Part shown: positions 54,273-64,000 of the stretch, one piece after another | How the letters are laid out: the number at the start of each line of letters is the position of its first letter | Position numbering within the stretch: position 1 is the stretch's first letter | Source: Styela clava | Taxonomy: Eukaryota > Chordata > Ascidiacea > Stolidobranchia > Styelidae | Direction: 5' to 3' | Length of the DNA stretch: 64,000 nt | Assembly (NCBI RefSeq): GCF_964204865.1 | Contig: NC_135259.1 | Span: 1,240,001-1,304,000, forward strand | Made by a program: the position numbers and the translations under genes | Notes under the pieces: model-generated | Seen by the model: the letters and a program-made list of their open reading frames with translations, nothing else | Told to the model about the DNA's origin: nothing | Database searches by the model: none

Positions 54273-54619
54273 TAGGATAGGATAGGATTTACATATTTAT
54301 CCCGGGGGAGAGGAAAGCCGATAAGACGGCTTATCCATATAGCGAACCACGGCCTCTCGTCCGGTTACCATTCCAAGTCGGGTATGGGATTAGTTTTACT
54401 GTATTGTTTGTTTTTCGGTAGCATGGACTTGGTGGTGGAGGAAGCCGTAACCGACCAGCGGTTACGTGAACCACCCAACGACGGCGAGGAGTCCAGCAAT
54501 CCTCTCGCACATAACCATCCCTGCATGGGATTCGAACCTGCGAACCCACGCAGAGTAATTAGAGGTGCGGTGGCGAGCGTATTCCTAACGCTTAGCCCGT
54601 TGAGCCACACCGCCGCGCC
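54273..54619 (-). mobile_element. tRNA-derived SINE, full-length copy 2
   Basis: Complete minus-strand copy. The TAGGA-repeat tail is at 54273, the tail stem-loop near 54315-54332, the B box (GGATTCGAACC on plus) near 54529, the A-box region near 54600 and the head at 54619. It differs from copy 1 at few positions. The long open frames across it are shared by all copies and by-products of its GC-rich body. Confidence 0.88.
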
Positions 54620-54697
54620 TGGCGGTTACAGTATTATTAGTTCATAGGATTTTTCATTTTTTAAAATACAGAAATTTTCCTTTGCAGCATGTAATCT

Positions 54698-54855
54698 ATA
54701 ATACCGGTACTGGTATCGCAATTAACGTTATTTCTTTACTACGACCAGCTTCCGTATTATCGTTGAGTTGAACAAAGACAAAGATAGTAAACTAACATAC
54801 CTTACTATAACTAAGTTGTGTAGAATAATCTATAAAAATAGTCTAGCATTAAATC
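54698..54855 (+). repeat. Direct repeat, left copy (partner 59893-60056)
   Basis: It shares CGCAATTA..., TTATTTCTTTAC, GACCAGCT, TATTA-CGTT, CTAAGTTGTGTAGAATAATC and TATAAAAATAGTCTA in the same order with 59893-60056. The pair brackets the MULE at about 5.2-kb spacing. Noncoding. Confidence 0.65.
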
Positions 54856-55597
54856 CATCTCTGATACCGGTACGGTACCGTACTTCACATGATTACATGG
54901 AATTGATTTTGTATTACATAGAGCCGGTACCGGTATCCGGTCTAGTTACGCAGTTGCCATTTAAAAGGGGGTCTTTTTTTTTTTTTTTTAAATGCAATAT
55001 AAATAAAGATATATTGTGTACCGTAAGTGAACAAACATATATACCAGTAATATCAAGATAATTCCATCAGGGGGTCTTTTGGACGCGGAGCGGAACGGGC
55101 GTGTCAGCGGCTCTGGAATGGTACGGTACATCAACGACTAACATACCTGGGTACATATATCGGGAGGCGGACAACTCGACTACACGGACAACTCACCAGA
55201 GACAACTCGACTACCTAGAGGCCTGGTGAGTTGTTCGTCTTTTGACATTTTCTACGGTGGTGTTTTAGGTCTATAGAAATGCGTTTTTGATATTTTTAGT
55301 GCTCAAGTGTTGAGAAAAACACATAAATATGCTCTAGAAAGCATTTTTATTTGTATAAGTGGCTTATTTTGATCATGTTGTATGAATACAAATACAGTCT
55401 ACAGACGAAATTGTAGTAACGTTAGCGAAGTTTGACTGTTGACTCATAGGACTGTGTTCGTTTAATTTTTTGAACTTTATTGGTATTAAATGTTTTGAAT
55501 GAGCACCTTTAAATATATTAAAACCTTTATACTTCACAGTAACACTTAAATATTCATGAATGTGAGCTCAGTAGTCTATGGTTGCAGTAGTCTAAAC

Positions 55598-56755
55598 TAG
55601 AAATGTACCGATGTATCGGTATCGGGTATCGGCAATATCGGTCATTTTTTCGGTATCGGCCATGTATCGGTATCGGTTAAATCAAGGCCGATATTTCCGA
55701 TATATTTATCTTTTTGATATGGTCCAGAATGTTTTAAAAGATAAGTTGGAATACTACTTTTTAATTTATTTTTTTTCTGGACAGATCGTGAGCTATGAGC
55801 CATACATGTCCCCACCCCCACGAGAGAATGGGATTCACGTGTTTATAGCTATTCATCAGCCAAACTAGCTCAACTAATTTGGCCATTTTCGCTGTCAAAT
55901 TCTAATATTGACATTTTTATTATTACATAGTAATTATGAAGAAATATATCAACACAGCACATGACAAAAAGCAACTAGGCGCCCAGTTTCAAATCATACA
56001 GTGGAATTGAGGTCCTTATCAACGGCACATGGACTTTTGGCACGGGTATAAGTTCTGACTGTTTGCCGTCAAGTACGAGTTTCATTTAGTCCGTCGACAT
56101 CGATAAACTGAATTCCGAAATTCAAAATATATGATAGCAATTGTAAAATATTTTATATTACAAAATAGTAAAGTAAAAAAACATCCTCGACGGTTATAGG
56201 TAGGCCTTCTTTTTGTCGGTGCTGATTGATATTCTTTCATTTTGGCTTTGACTTATTGCGTCGACGATTACGATTAGCCACGAAATAAAATATTTGTAAA
56301 ATGCTTTTAATTTGAACGTAGGACGGCGGCGCTAGAATGTGTGGGTGATATTCGATATTCTTTTAAACACGAATAACGATATTCGAAGGTCGCGATATTC
56401 ATATTAAGTTCAAATGGGACATCCGGGCTTAATGAGTTTTCTAATTGAACCCCGAGATTACTAGCGTTTCTGTACAATGTATCTTAATCAGTTGAAGCAA
56501 ACACTAAACATTAATTTCATATTATGTGATATATCTTTTTTTTCGATCTGAAATAATGTGTACTATGAACAACGCTCAAAGACCATTGTTTTAACCCGTC
56601 TGCCCTACACAGCACACCTAATTAAGTAATAATTACATAGTATCGGTATCGGAATATCGGCCTTTTTGTAGTATCGGCGTATCGGTATCGGCGTTTTTAG
56701 CTGGTATCGGATCGGTATCGGTATCGGCGACAAAAGTGGTATCGGTACATCTCTA
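55598..56755. mobile_element. 1.16-kb nonautonomous hAT in the left arm of the MULE
   Basis: Ends TAGAAATGTACCGATGTATCGG and (reverse complement) TAGAGATGTACCGATACC. A perfect 8-bp target duplication GTCTAAAC lies at 55590-55597 and 56756-56763. Dense GGTATCGG iterations occur in both subterminal regions. No transposase recognised in the interior. It is younger than the MULE. Confidence 0.92.
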
Positions 56756-57312
56756 GTCTAAACTCGCTTACGGCAGTCGCTCGACAGGCCGTCAACTCAC
56801 AAGTCGAGCAAACGCTCTGCGACGTGACGTCATCGATGCTCGAGGTGAAGACAACTCGACTACCGAGCAACGAGAGGCAGACAACTCACCAGTCGAGCAA
56901 TCGCTCTGCGATATCGATGCTCGAGAAGACCTTGCTTTGCAAAACGCTAACTCAAGAGTTGCATAGCATTTACTTAGTGCCGACTGATATTAGTTGTAAG
57001 CCAACTCACCACGGCAAGATTTCAGTCATAGAGTTGGAATTTCTTTTTGCAGAAGAAAACCAGGAACAGATAGGCACTGTCGCTGCGCCTGGCAAAGAAA
57101 CTGGGCCGAAGAATGGATTGAAGATGTTTACTTTTTGTTACGATTAATGAATTTAATATGATATTTGAATACTAAACGTTATGGGGGAATTTAATGGATG
57201 GAAGGTTTTGTTTTCCTTTACGTTACGAATAATGAATTTTATTTGAATACTAAACGTTATGGGAAATTTTCTGCGTTACATACTTACTCTTTGCAATACT
57301 GCGGCCCGTAGA

Positions 57313-57885
57313 TCACCTTCGAAGAAGAGAGTCCACAGATAACTCTCTTTCCTTGTTCTGTTCCCAGACACGTTGCACCCTCTCGTTGGCTTCCGCATAC
57401 CTGCCGTTGACACGCCCCACAACGTCCGCCTCTATCCCTATACTTACCTCGTTCATTGTTGAGATTAAACTGTGAAAAGGCATATTTTTCCGAGTTATAC
57501 TGTTAAAATGGCGGTGCCAACCTTCCAGATTGTTGGTTCTTATTTCTACGTCGAATACTGACCAATCATTGGGAGTCCAGACACTGTTGTATATCCATGT
57601 GTTTTGAAAATATTCGGCGAAGATCTTGAGTTTGCATCTTTTCTTTCAGTGATTTGAATCTGGACGTAATAAACATAGCTGGTATATAGCACAGCGCCAT
57701 GGCATGCTTGATCAGGTCTCTTGTTCCAGCGTCCCTAAAACAAAAACATGTTAATACAAAAGAAGTGAATGATGTACAAAGACATATATAATTATGGTTA
57801 GCCACTCACTTGTTGTATAGGCGAGCCAAATTTTTGTGACGCACATTCTTCATGATGGCCTGAGTGAAGTGATATCCATGCACGG
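57313..57885 (-). pseudogene. MULE transposase, C-terminal half, two exons
   Basis: Exon a (57810 to about 57885) encodes 'GYHFTQAIMKNVRHKNLARL', the conserved CxFHxxQAxxRxVxxxGLxxLY block after the MULE DDE core. A 75-bp intron follows (57735-57809, GTGAGT...TTTTAG). Exon b encodes 'HAMALCYIPAMFITSRFKSL' (the MxLAFLPxxxIxxxFxxL block), then after a frameshift near 57640 'EYFQNTWIY' and 'WSVFDVEIRTNNLEGWHRHF', the signature RTNNxxEGWHxxLN. It ends at TGA (57313-57315). The N-terminal half with the first catalytic Asp residues is absent, replaced at its 5' side by the small MITE at 57894. So this copy cannot transpose itself. Confidence 0.75.
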
Positions 57886-57893
57886 AGATTAAA

Positions 57894-57989
57894 TAAGGTG
57901 CCAGATCGGTGATAATGAAGCCGCGCGCCGAGATTACTGCTCGATTATCGCCGAGTTTAAAGCCTCATTATTGCCGGCCTGACACCTTA
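57894..57989. mobile_element. 96-bp near-perfect palindromic MITE
   Basis: TAAGGTGCCAGATCGGTGAT and its counterpart TAAGGTGTCAGGCCGGCAAT (reverse complement of right end) continue as one almost complete hairpin through CGCGCCGAGATTACTGCTCG. GC-rich and noncoding. The target duplication is unclear. It truncates the MULE transposase frame. Confidence 0.75.
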
Positions 57990-58119
57990 CAAACGTAAAT
58001 ACTCATTAGCCGAGGTCGTTTTCATCACAGTTTTATACTGAAACGAGGACGACTAACGGTATATTAACTCCACAAAAACTACGCAAGAATTCAAGATAAC
58101 TACTCCAAATATGTGACGA

Positions 58120-58330
58120 CAACGTTACCATGATGCAGGAGGGACTCATCTGTGACGTCTGTCGAAATTGGTTTCATCGCAAGTGTTTTAATAATTCAGA
58201 TGTGGCAATGACAAGGGAACAGTACAGCCTATTAAAAAAAACAGGACGTAACGTTTGAGTGGAAGTACCCGGACTGCTACCAGGCCCATGACACCCATCA
58301 TAACTCCAACCCGATTGTTGTATCCCAGCA
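58120..58330 (+). pseudogene. PHD-like zinc-finger fragment in the MULE
   Basis: The plus strand reads 'GLICDVCRNWFHRKCFNN' then 'TREQYSLLKKTG', and after a one-base frame change 'FEWKYPDCYQAHDTHH'. CxxC...HxxC...CPxC-like spacing with an aromatic before the pair is that of a PHD-type finger, and the 'C..C..W.H.KC.....' pattern is typical of fingers encoded by invertebrate transposons. It is broken by a TGA near 58256. It lies on the opposite strand to the transposase. Confidence 0.5.
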
Positions 58331-58651
58331 GATGGAACCTAGCCGTCGGCTGGTAGACTACTCAAGTGGTGAGTTGGCTTACAACTAATATCAGTCGGCA
58401 CTAAGTAAATGCTATACAACTCTTGAGTCTGCGTTTTGCAAAGCAAGGTCTTCTCCTCGAGCATCGATATCGCAGAGCGATTGCTCGGCTGGTGAGTTGC
58501 CTGCCTCCATTGAGGTGTATAAATGCCTGCCTCTCGTTGCTCGGTAGTCGAGTTGTCTTCACCTCGAGCATCGATGACGTCACGTCGTAGAGCGTTTGCT
58601 CGACTGGTGAGTTGACGGCCTGTCGGGCGACTGCCGTAGGCGAGTTCAGAC

Positions 58652-58994
58652 TAGGATAGGATAGGATTTACATATTTATCCCGGGGGAGAGGAAAGCCGA
58701 TAAGACGGCTTATCCATATGGCGAACCACGGCCTCTCGTCCGGTTACCATTCCAAGTCGGGTATGGGATTAGTTTTTACTGTATTGTTTGTTTTCGGAAG
58801 CATGGACTTGGTGGTGGAGGAAGCAGTAACCGACCAGCGGTTACGTGAACCACCCAACGACGGCGAGGAGTCCAGCAATCCTTTCGCACATAACCATCCC
58901 TGCATGGGATTCGAACCTGCGAACCCACGCAGAGTAATTAGAGGTGCGGTGGCGAGCGTATTCCTAATGCTTAGCCCGTTGAGCCGCGCCGCGC
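58652..58994 (-). mobile_element. tRNA-derived SINE, full-length copy 3 (in the right MULE arm)
   Basis: Nearly identical to copy 2, with the same tail (TAGGATAGGATAGG), body and B box. It interrupts the MULE right arm between CGAGTTCAGACTA and ACTACTGCAATC, implying a short (4-5 bp) duplication of ACTA. The head end is slightly damaged (CCGCGCCGCGC). Confidence 0.87.
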
Positions 58995-59413
58995 ACTACT
59001 GCAATCATAGACTACTGAGATCACATTCATAAATATTTAAGTGTTACTGTGAAGTATAAAGGTTTTATATATTTAAAGGTGCTCATTCAAAACATTTAAT
59101 ACCAATAAAGTTCAAAAAATTAAACGAACACAGTCCTATAAGTCAACAGTCTAACTTCGCTAACGTTACTCCAATTTCGTCTATAGACTGTATTTGTATT
59201 CATACAACATGATCAAAAAAGCCACTTATACAAATAAAAATGCTTTCTAGAGCATATTTATGTATTTTTCTCAACATTTGAGCACTAAAAATATCAAAAA
59301 CGCATTTCTTTAGACCTAAAACACCACCGTAGAAAATGCCAAAAGACGGACAACTCACCAGGGTTCTAGGTAGTCGAGTTGTCTCTGGTGAGTTGTCCGT
59401 CAGCCCATATATC

Positions 59414-60648
59414 CAGAAACTGAATATTGTAATTAGCTTAAGTAACTGTAGCTTAAGTAAGTTATTGGACACGTAGTGGACATAACGATCGTTTCAATAT
59501 TATGTTGTTCTTGTTCTTTGAAACGTTTTTGAAAAGTCGCTTTTCTCTTCGAATACTGGACCAATTGCTTTGAAGTTTTCAGTGGTTAAAGATTAATTTT
59601 TTCGCTAGAAGGCTATTACTTTTATTTATTTCAAAATTTTGCGTGAATTCTATGAAATTTGATATTTCGTCTAAAATTTTGCTGTATTATTTTTTATCCA
59701 TGGGAACACGGATTTTAGTCAGTGTCATGACTGGCTGTACGTTTTGATTCTGCAAAATTCTTGCTACTGGAAATTCAGAACTTTTTTGAGGGTACCGGTA
59801 GCGTCAAAGGTACCGGTAAGGACTGATTCGCTCTGGTCTAACTTGTCCATATATTTGTGCGTAGCTCTCTTGTACTAAATGACACTACAATCATTACGGT
59901 ACCGGTACCGCAATTATTTCTTTACCACCACCAGCTGTCGTATTAACGTTAAATTGAACAAGTGAGTCACTTTGGAATTGAATAAAGAAAAGGATAAAAA
60001 CTAACGTAACTACTAAGTTGTGTAGAATAATCTATAAAAATAGTCTACTACTAAACCCTACTCCAAGCCAACGGCCGGCAACCAACTTGCCTAATGTTAA
60101 ACAAGTTCATGAACGCCATCTTGTGCCATATTTGGGAAACGCGAAACAATGGAGTCTTATGAGAAATTTTCGTCTTGTTGTTGTACCGAATCAAATAAGT
60201 CCGCTGTTATAAGGGCTAGAATAAAACTGAAGGGTGGATTTTGAACTTCAAGATATATGCTATCTAAATATATAACGCAATTAAGAATAAAAAACTATCC
60301 AATGCGTTAAATTCGACCACAAACACAGCGTAGAACCATTTTTGGTCATTTTTTCAAAGATTTCATAGTGATACGCCAATTTGAGGCTGTAAAATGTCTC
60401 CGCAACAATCCTACAATGTCATTTGTTCTTCTAGCGCAGCTTGGAGCTGAGTAGTAGGGCATTATGGAGCTTGACAGACGAAAAATATTAACAAAAAAAT
60501 AGAAACGGCTATTGAAGCGAAGTTGGGTCGGCCGGCCTCCATTGGAGGGTATTCACCTCTTTAGCGCCTCCACTGGATAGTGAGCAGGACGTCAGACGGC
60601 GACTTCGCGATTGTTACTCTGGCGCGTTTTTTTTTATCTGTCTGTGTA
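59414..60648. other. Non-genic stretch between the MULE and the ISL2EU-like element
   Basis: It contains CCGGTACC dyads (59800-59910) and the right direct-repeat copy at 59893-60056. The left terminus of the ISL2EU-like element may lie around 60400-60560 but was not resolved. Confidence 0.4.
59893..60056 (+). repeat. Direct repeat, right copy (partner 54698-54855)
   Basis: Same ordered blocks as the left copy, in the same orientation, with an extra segment around 59960-59985. See the left-copy entry for the shared sequences. Confidence 0.65.
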
Positions 60649-63080
60649 ATGGCTGAGCGTATCTTTAGCGACGATTTGAAATATCTTCCTGATTTTAGTT
60701 TTGATGACGTTACAAAATATGCTGAAAAGCATGCTGGGAATGGAAATAGCGCCAAGTGAGGATACAAATACTGCTGGGAGTCTTTCATCCACGATTACAA
60801 AGGTATGGTAAGTTAGGTAGGGCAAGTAAGATTTTTCAGCGAGCGTAACCACTGTTATAATTTTAAGCATTAAGAACGTCAGTAAATAATGACTTGTGAT
60901 GTACATTTATTCATCTAATCTCATTACACCTAGGTTTCGATTAAACCATGCTGAATATGCAACAACCATTGAAAGCAAATTAAGCTGTAACTTATCACTA
61001 ATATGCATTATTATTTTCACAGTTTTCCAAGATGGTCAGAATTTTTAATAAAGGCAAGATGTTATCGATCACAAAGAAAAAACGAGCCACCTCATTCATT
61101 ATTTGTAACTTTGCGACAGAACAATGTTGTACAGTGGGAGAAGCAATTTGCTGTCATTCTTTAGCATTGTTGTACTGCACTGCGCATTTCAGCAATCTCC
61201 AACTAAAGAAAGTCCCCCCAGCTATCACTGGCACTATGCAATTACAATCATGGCATCATCCAAGAAGCGAAGGATTCAAGCAGCTGCTTATTCAAAAAAT
61301 TATTATTCGAAATCCATCAGAACAATTCCAACTACCAACAACTGCCAACTATCAATAAATTGGAGTCGTATTTTTGCGATATTGGGATTTGTCAAACTTG
61401 ATTTGTTCTTTCGCACTTGAGATTATTTTTAAGCAAGATATCGCCCTTTAAAAAAACACAATGTCTGGGCAAAATACGAACAATTGAAATTTATTTTATT
61501 GCATTCGGCTCCGTCGGTAGTTTCAGAATGAAAAAAGGTACATCGCGGATCGCGCGCACAATTGATTGCGTGCGGCTCCGTCGGTAGTTTCAAAATGGGA
61601 AAAAAAGGTAGGCCTACATCGCGCGCACAATTGTACTTGTGTTTCGATTTCGCAGTTACTACAATGAAAACCTAACATAACACCAAATTTTGTGATTTGC
61701 AATGTCTATAAAAGCGTTTTCAATCCTAGGTGAGTCTGCTGAAACCAAACGTGTGATCTTCCATTTTAAGTTTTAGTTTTAATATTTCAGAATGCCGCTT
61801 TTTAATCAAGAAATTTGAGTTCAGATTTATCTCTTTATTAATTATTATTTTTAGCATTTCGTCGCCGATGACTATAATATGGTAACATGTTTTTCACATT
61901 GAACTCATAATTCCCCACGAAAACACAAAAGCCATTAACGTCGTCATTGTGTAACAATACATGTATATGCAGAGGGAAATTTGAATCAGGGAGAATAAAC
62001 ACCGGCGTGAAGATGTTTAAAGGTTCAAAAACACGCCATGCTGAGGAAAAATCGGCGATTGTAACAAAATGCAATCGCGCACATTATTAGCGGCCTTTTA
62101 AGTCTTCCAAACATGTCAAAAGATTCGACCATGTTTGTCAAGTGTCAAATTTACAGCTTTAGTATATATAATTTATGTTTGAAATTTAGATTTTTTTATG
62201 ACTTGTATTAACCCTTTCAAAAAAGGTTCAGCATTTAAATTGAGTAAAGTACTTTTAACTTGCTCAGGAATATTAATCCGAAAGTAACAATTTTAACATT
62301 TATTTTGGGGCCCCGTGAATAATAGTTAACCTTTTCAAGGGCTCCGCAACACCAAAAGTTTGAGAACCCCTGCTCTAGCATATCAACAGATATGTGATGA
62401 GAAAAGTTTTGAATTCCCTCCTCTCCCTCTGTCTAGTTTGTCTCCACAGACTAACACGGTGTTAACAGAAATGCAACACAAAGTGATGCAAAATCTGACT
62501 TTGGGCAGAGAAGATTGTAAGTAAACACATTGAATTTATGACTCGAAATCAGTATAACTCTCCGATTTGGCACCAACAACGAAAATTAAGAATTACAGCA
62601 TCCAAATTTGGCCGAATTTATAAACGTGTTTCAAATTTTGACTCCCTTGCTTCAAATCTTACTTCTTCCAAATTTTTTCAAACTGCAGCAATGAAAAGAG
62701 GTATCCAAATGGAACCAGAAAAATTATACGAGGAAATAAAAAATGCCAGTGTTCCCCATGTGGATTGGTAATATCTTCAACTTGTCCCTGGTTGGGGTGT
62801 TCACCAGATCGCAAAGTTTACGACCCATCTTGTGATGGCAACCTATGCTATGGCTTATTAGAAGTCAAATGCCCTATGTCTGACACTTTTGACAAGGTTT
62901 CAAAATGATAAAGGGGAATGGACATTGAAAATATATTTTCAAATAATGGGGTGTTTAGGAATCACAGGACTCAAGTGGTGTGACATCATTATTCTTTTAC
63001 CTTCGGGTGCATGTTTTATTGATCGCATATATTTTGATGATGCATATTTTCTGGACCTACCTGGAATCCTTTTTTTATGA
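60649..63080 (+). pseudogene. SWIM-finger / YqaJ-type nuclease protein of an ISL2EU-like transposon
   Basis: Order of remnants: start 'MAERIFSDDLKYLPDFSFDD' at 60649, then after an in-frame TGA (60757) 'GYKYCWESFIHDYKG'. After an intron (about 60805-61022), 'YRSQRKNEPPHSLFVTL'. After a frame change, 'TVGEAICCHSLALLYC', a SWIM-type CxC..CxH block, then 'VPPAITGTMQLQSWHHPRSE'. A hAT-type repeat interrupts at about 61435-62372. Then 'NQYNSPIWHQQRKLRITASK' with 'GIQMEPEKLYEE', and in another frame 'CSPDRKVY' and 'GLLEVKCPMSD': the PD-(D/E)xK motif of YqaJ exonucleases (RITAS, EP, SPDR, LEVKCP). Last is 'QIMGCLGITGLKWCDIIILL' and 'RIYFDDAYF'. Stops and shifts make it inactive. Such proteins accompany a DDE transposase in ISL2EU elements. 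Confidence 0.75.
61435..62372. mobile_element. Probable nonautonomous hAT repeat inside the YqaJ gene
   Basis: The right end, as reverse complement, reads CAGGGGTTCTCAAACTTTTGG, a very common hAT end. It falls where the YqaJ reading is interrupted. The left end is not clean. It contains a two-unit tandem duplication (about 61497-61630, CGGCTCCGTCGGTAGTTTCA repeated). Confidence 0.5.
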
Positions 63081-63509
63081 TCATTTCATAAATACGGTTG
63101 CAACAAACATGTCATCTTGAGGACAAAATTTTTTCACTATGTGAAATGTCTGAAGGATAATTATATATCAAGAGAAAAAACTTGCCTAGGCATTTATCTA
63201 TTTTATTGCTTTAAATTTAGAATGTAGTAACCAGTTGCTTTGGGCTTTCAACTATTTTTCAATAAATTAGTATTTTGTGTATTCGCCATAGTGCAATTTG
63301 TTGAAAACAGGTGAGACAGGCAGTACAAAAGGCTATTCTGAATTTTCCCTTTTATTTTACTGTTAACCTAATATAATGTTGTGACACCCACACCCTCTGC
63401 TGTATATTCTAACAAAGCTAAGATCTTTAAAGGGACATAAAATATGTCCTAACTGCTCGAACTCAAAATAATTATTCAACAATAGACAAACTAAAACTGA
63501 AAAATAAAA
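63081..63509. other. Spacer between convergent transposon genes
   Basis: AT-rich, noncoding; no terminal-repeat or regulatory motif recognised. Confidence 0.45.
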
Positions 63510-64000
63510 CTAAATAACTACTTCTAAAACAAAGGACCGCAGTGAAGCAATCTTGCTGGACCGCAATGCATCATATGTGAACCGCCCGTTAAAGTTGAAT
63601 GGAGGAATATTTAGACCCACACCTTTCACTTCCAAAAGACTCCTGATGGCAAATCCTTTGTCGCACATTACGGAATCCCCTCTTTCAAGCAAACTCAAAA
63701 TTCCAGATCTCCGGGTTATTTCACTGTCTGATACTGGGTGGTCTAAAAAATCGCTACTTCCATTATAAACTTCTTCGCTTACAGCAGACCATAGTGTTAA
63801 AGAGTTAGCACAGTCCAACAATATGTGAAAAAGTCAATCAATAAACAATAGGAACTAAAGCCAGTATAATATTTAATCATGGAGCTTGACGCCTTGAAAA
63901 GTTCCATACCGAATTTAGATATTGACAGCTTTGAAACTTGAGTTTTTAAATTCTCAATTTTTTTTAAAGCTTGCTCAAGTTTTTCTTCAGCTGTTTTCAC
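63510..64000 (-). pseudogene. DDE transposase (Harbinger-related, ISL2EU type), partial, runs off the window
   Basis: From the right edge the minus strand reads a coiled-coil start 'EEKLEQALKKIENLKTQ', then 'FGMELFKASSSMIKYYTGFS', the FGxxRFKxSDxxIxFYTGFxxY block that precedes DDE_Tnp_4-type domains. It then jumps to 'HPVSDSEITRRSGILSLLER' and 'GDSVMCDKGFAIRSLL', with the catalytic Asp of the VMADKGF motif, and 'LNIPPF', ending near 'ASLRSFVLEVVI', where the last catalytic Glu sits. The first part of the DDE domain is deleted and two frames are involved (shift near 63800-63820). Convergent to the YqaJ gene, as expected for a two-gene ISL2EU element. Confidence 0.75.

Larger units (their letters stand above)
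55162..59405. mobile_element. MULE/MuDR transposon, 4.24 kb, with about 680-bp inverted arms
   Basis: Left arm: 55162-55589 plus 56764-57010. Right arm: 58360-58651 plus 58995-59405. Outer ends are GGGAGGCGGACAACTC and (reverse complement) GGCTGACGGACAACTC. A perfect 8-bp target duplication CATATATC lies at 55154-55161 and 59406-59413. The arms contain iterated GACAACTCACCAGTCGAG and GCTCTGCGA...ATCGATGCTCGAG units. The left arm is split by a hAT (55598-56755) and the right arm by a SINE (58652-58994). It encodes a MULE transposase relic on the minus strand and a PHD-like finger on the plus strand. Long arms and an 8-bp duplication fit Mutator-like elements. Confidence 0.85.

Noticed and set aside
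1-64000. CRISPR arrays, bacterial operons, riboswitches, plasmid or phage origins
   Set aside because: No regularly spaced repeats, Shine-Dalgarno-led gene strings or prokaryotic genes; the window is clearly animal nuclear DNA.

Overview
This is an AT-rich, repeat-dominated piece of animal nuclear genome, most probably from a marine invertebrate deuterostome. A tunicate is plausible but cannot be proved from sequence alone. The animal assignment rests on a Miro GTPase, a CatSper-type sperm-channel auxiliary subunit, GT-AG introns, and animal-type DNA transposons (hAT, MULE, ISL2EU-like), a LINE, a Ty3/gypsy element and a tRNA-derived SINE. There is no bacterial gene organisation, no CRISPR array and no stand-alone tRNA or rRNA gene that I could identify.

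Host genes. Three host loci are well supported. (1) 4805-7738 (+) is an intronless 977-codon gene for a secreted-then-anchored protein resembling CatSper auxiliary subunits, closest to the beta subunit. (2) 9251-17858 (+) is a six-exon gene for a 1691-residue, Ser/Thr-rich (mucin-like) membrane protein that I do not recognise. It carries an in-frame tandem duplication whose breakpoints fall inside two exons, which created a hybrid exon. (3) 47988-49865 (-) is an intronless, full-length mitochondrial Rho GTPase (Miro/RHOT).

Layout. 1-4.3 kb: LINE relic split by a SINE, then fold-back elements. 4.7-17.9 kb: the two plus-strand host genes, with a hAT-like repeat between them. 18-21.1 kb: intergenic, small repeats. 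21.1-25.8 kb: Ty3/gypsy relic with a 5-bp target duplication, itself hit by a 168-bp hAT MITE in its 5' LTR and a 1.55-kb hAT-type element in its gag region. 25.8-34.9 kb: reversed integrase relic, dispersed repeats, a nested pair of nonautonomous hATs, and a 3.0-kb hAT with a frameshifted transposase. 35-47 kb: fold-back elements, hAT relics and non-genic sequence. 48-49.9 kb: Miro. 50-64 kb: dense transposons: a CGGGAC MITE, a DUF7869-like transposon, SINEs, a 4.2-kb MULE with about 680-bp inverted arms (one arm hit by a hAT, the other by a SINE at nearly the same position), and an ISL2EU-like element encoding SWIM/YqaJ and DDE proteins that runs off the right end.

Target-site duplications read directly from the sequence give a relative order of insertion for many elements. 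The nested architecture, the hybrid exon and the two two-gene DNA transposons are the most interesting parts. All family names come from recognising motifs by eye; no database search was run.
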